A stretch of DNA of 38,254 nucleotides from Bacteroides cellulosilyticus DSM 14838 (GTDB lineage Bacteria; Bacteroidota; Bacteroidia; Bacteroidales; Bacteroidaceae). Position numbers and translations under genes: made by a program. Below the pieces are notes generated by a model. It had not been told where the DNA came from. It did not search any database and saw only the letters and a program-made list of their open reading frames with translations. The stretch lies in the NCBI RefSeq assembly GCF_000158035.1, contig NZ_EQ973491.1, positions 1,295,703 to 1,333,956 of the forward strand. Direction: 5' to 3'. Within the stretch, counting starts at the first letter, position 1. Each line of letters opens with the position of its first letter. Shown piece by piece: positions 18,997 to 25,585 of the stretch.

Positions 18997-19722
18997 TTAG
19001 TTTACTATAACCGTTTCAAAGTATTCCTTGAATAACTTTTCTGCACGTTCCAGTTGTTCGGGAGTATTTTCTTTTACTTCTTTCAATTGGTAATCCCATC
19101 CCATAGCTTCGTACTTATGCACGCCCAGACGATGATAAGGAAGAATTTCTACCCGCTGTATACTTTTATATTGGCCGAGATGTTCGCCTAAACTGCGAAT
19201 GTCTTCCTCAAAATCACTATATCCCGGTACTAATACATAGCGTAGCCAGAAAGGTCGGTTCTGTTCCTCCAACCAAGCTGCCGTATGTAAAGTTTTTGTA
19301 TTGCTGCATCCGGTCAGCTTCTTATGGCGTTCGGGATTGAATTCTTTGAGATCCAGCAGCACTAAATCCGTCAGACTCACTAGTTCTTCAACTTTTTCAT
19401 TCCAGATGCCGCCATTGGTATCCAGGCAGATGTGAATGCCGTTTGCTTTCAAATCTTTGAACAGAGGTATAAGCGCTTCGGCCTGTAATGTAGGCTCACC
19501 ACCCGAGAATGTGATGCCACCCTTTTTTCCGAAAAATACTTTCTGGCTGATAGCCATTTGCAGAATTTCTTCCGGTGGGGTAGGTGTCCCCCCTTTTGCA
19601 TCTATTGTATCCGGGTTGGCACAATACAGACAACGGAACGGACAGCCTTGCAGGAAAACGACGAGCCGGAGACCCGGCCCGTCGAATGTTCCCATACTTT
19701 CGTAGGAGTGTACGTTTATCAT
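18997..19722 (-). CDS. pflA: Pyruvate formate-lyase activating enzyme
   Basis: A 241-residue radical-SAM enzyme that abstracts hydrogen from a glycine of pyruvate formate-lyase to make the glycyl radical. The cluster motif CxxxCxxC is in GCPFRCLYCANPDT (Cys27, Cys31, Cys34), followed by ITFSGGEPTLQ, the GGE motif for S-adenosylmethionine binding. The start codon lies one base beyond the pflB stop, so translation is tightly coupled to its substrate gene. Length and motifs are normal for the family. Confidence 0.95.
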   Translation of the reverse strand: MINVHSYESMGTFDGPGLRLVVFLQGCPFRCLYCANPDTIDAKGGTPTPPEEILQMAISQKVFFGKKGGITFSGGEPTLQAEALIPLFKDLKANGIHICLDTNGGIWNEKVEELVSLTDLVLLDLKEFNPERHKKLTGCSNTKTLHTAAWLEEQNRPFWLRYVLVPGYSDFEEDIRSLGEHLGQYKSIQRVEILPYHRLGVHKYEAMGWDYQLKEVKENTPEQLERAEKLFKEYFETVIVN

Positions 19723-19723
19723 A

Positions 19724-21961
19724 TTACATTCTTTCGTGGAAACTACGGCTGATAACTTCTAACTGATGCTCGCGGCTCAGTTTCACGAAGTTCACAGCAT
19801 AGCCGGAAACACGAATTGTGAGTTGCGGATACTTCTCCGGATGTTCCATGGCATCTTCCAACATTTCACGGTTCAGCACGTTTACGTTCAGGTGGTGTGC
19901 ACCTTTAGTAAAGTAACCGTCCATCATTGTTACCAGGTTTTCAACACGATCTTCCGGTGTCGGACCGAGAGATTTCGGGACGATAGAGAATGTATTACTG
20001 ATACCGTCCTGTGAGTCACGATAACGCAACTTGGCTACGGAGCTCAGTGATGCGATGGCACCGTTCTTATCGCGTCCGTGCATCGGGTTGGCACCCGGGG
20101 CGAAAGCTACACCTTTGGCACGTCCGTCAGGAGTAGCACCTGTTTTCTTACCGTACATTACATTAGAAGTAATTGTCAGCAATGAAAGGGTAGGACGGGC
20201 ATTCTTGTAAACGGGCAACTTTTTCAGTTCTTCGCTGAAATAATATACCAAGTCTACCCCGAGGTGGTCCACACGGTCGTCATTATTACCGAAACATGGG
20301 AATGTACCGTCGATATCGAAACCTTCCGTCAAGCCGATGTCGTTGCGACGGGCTGTAACCTTTGCATTCTTGATGGCTGACAGTGAGTCGATGGCAATGG
20401 AAAGACCGGCTACACCATAAGCCAGATTGATGCGTGGATTCGTATCGATAAATGCCATCTGAGCCTTTTCGTAATAATACTTATCGTGCATGAAGTGGAT
20501 GATGTTCATTGCCTCGTTGTAGACACGGGCAATTTCGGTCAGAACTTTCTTATAGTTCGACATTACTTCCTCGAACTTCAATGTTTCACCGGTCAATACG
20601 GGAATACCTTTTACCATGACAGTACCGGTATTTTCGCAACGTCCGCCGTTGATGGCAAGCAACAAGGCTTTTGCCAGGTTGGCACGTGCCCCGAAGAACT
20701 GTATCTGCTTGCCGATAGCCTGATAGGATACACAACATGCGATACCATAGTCGTCGCAGTTACGTACTTCGCGCATCAGGTTATCATTTTCGTATTGGAT
20801 GGAGCTGGTGTCTACGGATACTTGTGCGCAGAATTCCTTGAAACCTTCAGGGAGTTCAGGTCCCCAAAGTATGGTCAGGTTCGGTTCGGGAGAAGGACCG
20901 AGGTTATACAATGTTTGCAGGAAGCGGAAGGAAGTCTTTGTTACCTTTACGCGTCCGTCGTTGAAACGTCCGCCAATGGCTTCCGTTACCCAGGTCGGGT
21001 CTCCGGCAAAGATATCGTTGTATGACTGCATACGCAGATGGCGTACCATGCGGAGTTTGATAACGAACTGGTCGATCAGCTCCTGGGCAAATGTTTCATT
21101 GATTTTACCGTGTGCCAGGTCATATTCAATAAAGATGTCGAGGAACGAAGAAACGTTACCCAGAGACATAGCTGCACCGTCTTGTTCTTTTACAGCGGCC
21201 AGATAAGCCATGTACACCCATTGTACAGCTTCCTGTGCGGAAGTAGCCGGGCGACTAAGATCGAGTCCGTAATATTCGCCCATTATCTTAATATCTTTCA
21301 AAGCCTTGATCTGCTCTGCCACTTCTTCGCGCAGGCGAATACGGTCATCAGTCATCGGACCGGTCAGATTGTGTAAATCTTCCATTTTGGCTTCGATGAG
21401 GCGGTCGATACCGTAAAGTGCCAGACGCCGGTAATCACCGATGATACGTCCGCGGGCATAGTTATCGGGAAGTCCGGTGAGGAAACCCAATGAACGGAAT
21501 GAGCGGATTTCTTCAGTATATACGTCGAATACGCCGTCATTGTGTGTCTTGCGATAATGGGTAAAGATATCCTTTACTTTATCATCTACTTCTACACCGT
21601 TTTCGCGGCAAGCTTTAGCTACTACATTGATACCACCGAATGGTTTGATGGCACGTTTCAATAGCTCGTCTGTCTGCAAACCAACGATAAGTTCATTCTC
21701 CTTATCTATATAGCCGGCCTGGTGTGAAGTAATAGTTGATACAGTGTGGGGGTCGAGAGAACGTACTCCGTTGTTAGCTCTTTCTTCTTCGAGTGCTTTG
21801 AGGCAAAGCTCCCAAATATGTTTGGTACGTTCGGTAGGTCCTTGCAGGAAAGAAGCGTCTCCAGTATAAGGCGCGATATTTTTACTCACGAAATCACTGA
21901 CATTGATTTCTTTGCTCCAAAGCCCGTCGATAAAGGTTTTGTTCAATTCCATAATATTCAT
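19724..21961 (-). CDS. pflB: Formate C-acetyltransferase (pyruvate formate-lyase)
   Basis: A 745-residue glycyl-radical enzyme that converts pyruvate and CoA to acetyl-CoA and formate under anaerobic conditions. The two adjacent catalytic cysteines are in [10 protein letters not shown] (about residue 410), and the radical glycine is in [12 protein letters not shown] near the C-terminus. The N-terminus reads [16 protein letters not shown]; the start could be either the first ATG (21961) or the one three codons later. It precedes pflA by one base. A -7 box lies about 40 bp upstream and a palindrome about 60 bp before the predicted transcription start, consistent with CRP-family control. Confidence 0.95.
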   Translation of the reverse strand: MNIMELNKTFIDGLWSKEINVSDFVSKNIAPYTGDASFLQGPTERTKHIWELCLKALEEERANNGVRSLDPHTVSTITSHQAGYIDKENELIVGLQTDELLKRAIKPFGGINVVAKACRENGVEVDDKVKDIFTHYRKTHNDGVFDVYTEEIRSFRSLGFLTGLPDNYARGRIIGDYRRLALYGIDRLIEAKMEDLHNLTGPMTDDRIRLREEVAEQIKALKDIKIMGEYYGLDLSRPATSAQEAVQWVYMAYLAAVKEQDGAAMSLGNVSSFLDIFIEYDLAHGKINETFAQELIDQFVIKLRMVRHLRMQSYNDIFAGDPTWVTEAIGGRFNDGRVKVTKTSFRFLQTLYNLGPSPEPNLTILWGPELPEGFKEFCAQVSVDTSSIQYENDNLMREVRNCDDYGIACCVSYQAIGKQIQFFGARANLAKALLLAINGGRCENTGTVMVKGIPVLTGETLKFEEVMSNYKKVLTEIARVYNEAMNIIHFMHDKYYYEKAQMAFIDTNPRINLAYGVAGLSIAIDSLSAIKNAKVTARRNDIGLTEGFDIDGTFPCFGNNDDRVDHLGVDLVYYFSEELKKLPVYKNARPTLSLLTITSNVMYGKKTGATPDGRAKGVAFAPGANPMHGRDKNGAIASLSSVAKLRYRDSQDGISNTFSIVPKSLGPTPEDRVENLVTMMDGYFTKGAHHLNVNVLNREMLEDAMEHPEKYPQLTIRVSGYAVNFVKLSREHQLEVISRSFHERM

Positions 21962-22000
21962 TTTGTTAGTGGGTAATGGTTGTTATCCTAATAAGGACTG

Positions 22001-22008
22001 CAAAATTA
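22001..22008 (-). promoter_or_regulatory. -7 promoter box of pflBA
   Basis: The minus strand reads TAATTTTG, matching TAnnTTTG, about 40 bp upstream of the pflB ATG. There is no clear -33 TTTG at the expected distance, which suits an activator-dependent promoter. Confidence 0.55.
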
Positions 22009-22046
22009 CTATCTTTTTTCCACATAGCAGTGCATGAATACTCGGT

Positions 22047-22068
22047 TTTTATGTTGTACGACATAAAA
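22047..22068. promoter_or_regulatory. CRP/FNR-like palindrome upstream of pflB
   Basis: TTTTATGT and ACATAAAA are perfect inverted 8-bp arms around a six-base spacer. The half-site plus six-base spacing is that of CRP-family sites. Its centre lies about 62 bp before the transcription start predicted from the -7 box, the classic position for a class I activator site. The regulator is unknown. Confidence 0.55.
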
Positions 22069-22289
22069 TAACTATTGTTAGGTATAGGAGTTACCGGTAA
22101 AGTCGGCTTTTTTGTGTTCATTACCTGCACTCTTTTACTAATTTATTGGTAAAATGGTAGGTTGATAGCGAAGTTGATACTTTTCTGTTATTTTACAAAA
22201 TATACATATGGATTATTTCAGGCATAGGGCTGCGTCAACTGCGCTGCGATTATAAAATATCGTAGAAATAATATTTTTGTGCTGAAATA

Positions 22290-22320
22290 TTTGTGATATC
22301 AAAAAAGAATAGTACTTTTG
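22290..22320 (+). promoter_or_regulatory. Bacteroides-type promoter of tRNA-Ser(UGA) copy 2
   Basis: TTTG at 22290-22293, a 19-bp spacer, and TACTTTTG at 22313-22320. It has the same layout as the promoter of copy 1; the leader that follows (GCTTTAAGAGAAAAGCACTT) is shared between copies. Confidence 0.8.
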
Positions 22321-22362
22321 CATCGCTTTAAGAGAAAAGCACTTCTTGAAAGAGAAGTTTTT

Positions 22363-22447
22363 GGAGAGGTGGCAGAGTGGTCGATTGCGGCGGTCTTGAA
22401 AACCGTTGTACTGCGAGGTACCCGGGGTTCGAATCCCTGTCTCTCCG
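22363..22447 (+). tRNA. tRNA-Ser(UGA), copy 2 and integration site
   Basis: An 85-nt gene identical to the copy at 10372-10456, anticodon TGA in the loop CTTGAAA, discriminator G at 22447, CCA not encoded. Its 3' end is the left boundary of an integrated island: the last 13 bases plus three more recur with two differences at 30304-30319. The element therefore used the tRNA 3' end as attachment site and left an intact tRNA. Confidence 0.95.
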
Positions 22448-22484
22448 CGAAACGTCAAAGACAAATGACGGAAAAGCAAAGACA

Positions 22485-22514
22485 AGTCCCGTAAAATCAA
22501 GGTTTTACGGGACT
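22485..22514 (+). terminator. Terminator after tRNA-Ser(UGA) copy 2
   Basis: A 12-bp perfect stem AGTCCCGTAAAA / TTTTACGGGACT around TCAAGG, followed by CTTTTATG. It lies inside the island and would stop tRNA transcription before the integrase. Confidence 0.8.
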
Positions 22515-22581
22515 CTTTTATGTTTGTGCTTGGACAAGTGAAAGACATGAAAATGCCCTGTTTGGACAAAGTAGTGTTACT

Positions 22582-22623
22582 AAATCGTTACTGAAAATCA
22601 GCCAATAAAAATAGTAACGATTT
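22582..22623. repeat. 11-bp inverted repeat upstream of the integrase
   Basis: AAATCGTTACT and AGTAACGATTT are perfect inverted arms with a 20-bp spacer, between the attachment site and the integrase gene. Arm-type recombinase or excisionase sites are common here, but a simple hairpin is equally possible. Confidence 0.45.
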
Positions 22624-22749
22624 TAACTGTAAGTCGCTGATTTGTCGCTCGTTGTCTCTTAGATGTCTGTTCATACACGAATTGTTAATCGTTCCTTTGC
22701 AACGGGAAGTAAGATTCCTATTGTAACGGACATAAAAAGAACAACGTAT

Positions 22750-23190
22750 ATGAGCAAAAGTACTTTTAAGATTCTTTTCTACATTAGAAAAAATCAAGTG
22801 AACAAAGATGGTACAGTCTGCATAATGGTCAGACTGACAGTAGGTGGTGAGGTATCTCAATTTAGCTCTAAATTGAATATTGATCCTAAGGCATGGGACA
22901 TTAAGCAAGGTAAGGCGGCAGGTAACCCCGTAAAGGCACGTCAGTTGAATGATTTGTTGGAAGATATACGTACTTCCCTGAAAAACCACTATCGTGATAT
23001 TGAAATGCATGAATCATTTGTTACTGCGGAGAAAGTAAGAAATGCTTTCCTAGGATATACTATTAAACAACAAACACTATTGGAATTATTCAAAAAGCAT
23101 AATGATGATGCACAAAAGTTAGTAGGTATCAGTAAGAGTGCAGCTACATTAGCTAAATATGATAGGTGTTATCGTAGGATGGAGGTATAA
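22750..23190 (+). pseudogene. Truncated tyrosine recombinase (island integrase)
   Basis: From the ATG at 22750 (MSKSTFKILFYIRKNQ) there are 146 codons of a Bacteroidetes phage-type integrase: the arm-type DNA-binding domain (about 1-95, including VRLTVGGEVSQFSSKLNIDPKAWD) and the start of the SAM-like core-binding domain, ending in LAKYDRCYRRMEV and a stop. Full members are about 400 residues; the catalytic domain with the R-H-R-Y residues is missing. The next bases encode the tail of a different protein, so a deletion joined the two. It sits just inside the tRNA attachment site, as an integrase should. Confidence 0.8.
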
Positions 23191-23191
23191 C

Positions 23192-23287
23192 CGAATAAGA
23201 GAGGAAACGAAACAGATTGTTGCAGATGGACTGGAAAGGATAAAGAATGATCTGGAGTTGGTACATTTGTTACAACTGGGAGAATAA
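23192..23287 (+). pseudogene. C-terminal fragment of an unidentified gene
   Basis: A 31-codon open stretch in a different frame from the integrase, ending with two stop codons. It reads as a helical protein tail (REETKQIVADGLERIKNDLE, then LVHLLQLGE) but has no start. It directly follows the integrase break and is probably the remaining end of a gene whose 5' part was lost with the integrase 3' part. Family not recognised. Confidence 0.45.
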
Positions 23288-23311
23288 TAAATATAAATTT
23301 AACTTATTGAT

Positions 23312-24370
23312 TTATTCATATCTGCTCCCCGGCATATCAGATTTTTGAAAAGTATCCATGAACTCAAATAGTTTATGGATATTTTTTCCTGAATACAAAG
23401 CATCATTAAACAACTCAACTGATCCTCTGTCAAACTTTTTATTGTTATACGGCGAATTTTTAGGTGTAAGGACAAAATTCACCTTTGTTAAATACCTTAC
23501 TCTTAATTTAGCCTTACCATTATGTTGAACAACAATGTTTTCATAAACGGAAGCTCCATCATCATACTCTTGTCGAGAAATAAGCCTACCATTGAATTCT
23601 CCATATTCCTCATGTACATAACCTCGTCTTTCTTTGCCATTTTCAATATAAGTTGCTGTTATTTCTGAATGTAATCCAGTTGGAGACTCGGCGTCCGCTT
23701 CGACATAAATGAAATGCTTATAATAGCTCGGAGAAACAAAAACTGCCATTCGAGATATTTTAAATCTATCATTTCCTAAGAATATTTTATCAACATCCAA
23801 AATCTCGGCATCCTTGACAGAAAAAGCTTGATTACCTCTTCTCCACCAAACAGCATCACCTGTAGGTTCTTGCTTTCGAATGTTTTCAAAGAAAAGATTA
23901 AGTCTTTGAACTGCAACAGATGAATCATACCAGACAATATCCCTATCTCCCGGAAATGTTTGTGCTATACATTCAGAGAATAAAATATCTGAATCAAGCC
24001 AATTATATGGTTTATGTAGTTCTTCCTCATTTGCAATGGCAGTTTCCTCTGGATTATCTTTAATCGATTCATTAACATTCTCTGTGTCATTTTCCATGAT
24101 TGTATTGTCTTCTATTTTTTCACTTGAAAGTTCTGCTTTTATCTCATCACGAAGAATTATATAGTTTAGAATGTAATATATGAAAATTCCTAAAACGATT
24201 AAGGAAATCAAACTAATAACCCAAAAGCAAGGGTCTTTAATTTCCTCATTCCAATTAAGATTTGAGAGTAAAAAAAACAATCCTCCCAAAGCAAAAGTTA
24301 TACCAGCTGCAATAACCTTGCTTATCACAGGGTCTTTCCATATTTTTCTGACTTTATCGTGAAAATTCAT
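23312..24370 (-). CDS. Two-TM membrane protein of unknown function
   Basis: A 352-residue protein I do not recognise. Two hydrophobic helices lie near the N-terminus (VIAAGITFALGGLFFLLSNL at about 19-38 and a second at about 49-70), then an acidic linker rich in Glu/Asp/Asn to about 120. The C-terminal 230 residues form a soluble domain with many strands and aromatic residues (DRDIVWYDSSVAVQRLN, AVWWRRGNQAF, YYKHFIYVEADAESP, RLISRQEYDDGASVYEN). It has no zinc, nuclease or ATPase motif. It is the last intact gene of the island and shares the direction of the helicase cluster, separated from it by 1.2 kb of gene remains. It could be a membrane-linked defence effector or an unrelated passenger. 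Confidence 0.7.
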   Translation of the reverse strand: MNFHDKVRKIWKDPVISKVIAAGITFALGGLFFLLSNLNWNEEIKDPCFWVISLISLIVLGIFIYYILNYIILRDEIKAELSSEKIEDNTIMENDTENVNESIKDNPEETAIANEEELHKPYNWLDSDILFSECIAQTFPGDRDIVWYDSSVAVQRLNLFFENIRKQEPTGDAVWWRRGNQAFSVKDAEILDVDKIFLGNDRFKISRMAVFVSPSYYKHFIYVEADAESPTGLHSEITATYIENGKERRGYVHEEYGEFNGRLISRQEYDDGASVYENIVVQHNGKAKLRVRYLTKVNFVLTPKNSPYNNKKFDRGSVELFNDALYSGKNIHKLFEFMDTFQKSDMPGSRYE

Positions 24371-24486
24371 AAAATAATATCTTAAAGTGTGAATCTTTTC
24401 ATCCTGATATATGCAGGAATTTTACCCCTTCAATATATAACTACAGTAATAACAATCAAACTGTAATACAGGATTTATATCGTCTG

Positions 24487-24494
24487 CAAAGATA
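24487..24494 (-). promoter_or_regulatory. -7 promoter box of the two-TM protein gene
   Basis: The minus strand reads TATCTTTG (TAnnTTTG), giving a leader of about 110 nt. It suggests that this gene is transcribed separately from the helicase cluster. Confidence 0.45.
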
Positions 24495-24862
24495 AGGATA
24501 AAAAATGAGAATGAGAGCAGATGAACGCAAGAAGGTTGTAAACAAAGGATTTAGCAGACAAAGAGCCAAAAGTTGAAAGCCAACGGAAACCGCAAAAAAG
24601 CCAAGTTAAATCGGAGTTGCATTACTATCACGTTACTTTGTTTCTGATAACGGAGTTGGTTTTAGGAGTTTTTTAAAGTGCTGAGAAACAAGCCTTATTC
24701 AAAGGATTCCGACAGCAAATGTAATGGAAAATTTAGATTCAGTCTCTCTTAGCCCGAAAAAAAGTTAGTTTTTCGGACGCGATTGCACTGATTGACAGCA
24801 TTTTGTATATCGATAAACTGCTCTTTATGAAATAAGTTTGTAACCATTAAAAATTGTAGAGT

Positions 24863-25033
24863 ATGAAATCGACATTCAAGGTATTATTTTATTTGAAGCG
24901 CAACGCTACGAATAAAAACGGGCTTATCCTGGTAATACGTTGAATCACGGTAAACGCCAAAATATCCCCATTCAGTTGCAATTTGTTCGTTTACTGCGAT
25001 CCGGAAATCGCCAATTTCAAAAAGCAAAATTAA
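24863..25033 (+). pseudogene. Relic of a second tyrosine integrase N-terminus
   Basis: The ATG at 24863 opens MKSTFKVLFYLKRNATNKNG, the characteristic N-terminus of Bacteroides integrases and similar to the first integrase at 22750. An in-frame TGA at 24941 interrupts it; the same frame then continues ITVNAKISPFSCNLF to a TAA at 25031, after which the rest of the protein is gone. This marks a second, older integration or recombination event in the same island. Confidence 0.7.
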
Positions 25034-25143
25034 ATGAACTGGATAGGTTATATCTTGACGTAACCTGCCGGTTCATCTTGTTTTGGGCGTTTGACGATGC
25101 CTCGGATTCGTGATCGATAGCGTTACGTCATTTAATAACCTAT

Positions 25144-25418
25144 ATGGAACTACAAGCAACAGCCCTGCAAGGCATCGTGAAATCTGCCGACAAAAATGAA
25201 CTTTTCTATTTATTGGCGATTCAAGATTTATTCGCACACAGGAATTGAAAGGACATCTGACTACGGCAATAGATGTATTGATTTATGCTGAAGCCCAAAG
25301 CACGGAGCATCGTTTGGATACCATTCGTACCTTAAACAGTTTCGTCGATGCATTAAGTCTCCACGACGGCGACCATTACGAAGTGATGGATACGGTTTTT
25401 AAAGACGTTATTAAGTAA
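25144..25418 (+). pseudogene. Frameshifted small gene, unidentified
   Basis: From ATG 25144 the frame reads MELQATALQGIVKSADKNEL and stops at about 25248; from about 25230 a second frame continues as QELKGHLTTAIDVLIYAEAQ and ends VMDTVFKDVIK with TAA at 25416. The two halves make one plausible helical protein broken by a frameshift. The family is not recognised; position next to an integrase relic suggests mobile-element origin. The stretch 24500-24860 before it contains further short coding-like scraps but nothing I can name. Confidence 0.5.
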
Positions 25419-25452
25419 ACAATGCCGTTTACCCATAGCCGAAAAAAGAAAT

Positions 25453-25492
25453 ATCCCCTATTAGCAAGTGACTGTTTGTGCTGGCAGGGGAT
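25453..25492 (-). terminator. Terminator of the methyltransferase/helicase operon
   Basis: ATCCCCTGCCAGCA and TGCTAATAGGGGAT (minus strand) pair over 14 positions with three wobble or mismatch positions, followed by ATTTCTTTTTTC. It lies about 95 bp beyond the helicase stop. Confidence 0.6.
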
Positions 25493-25585
25493 TGTTCTAT
25501 GACTATGTGTAATCTGAATATAATTTCTTCGTTTATGAGGGAATGGTATTTATTCAGGCGAGAGCAAGTTTTTTATTTACAAATT

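Noticed and set aside
22213..22569. Minus-strand 118-codon ORF across the tRNA-Ser region
   Set aside because: It reads the tRNA backwards (the [19 protein letters not shown] artefact) and has no start context; it is not a gene.
22663..22749. N-terminal extension of the integrase
   Set aside because: The conserved integrase start is MSKSTFK at 22750; the 29 residues before it resemble no family member.
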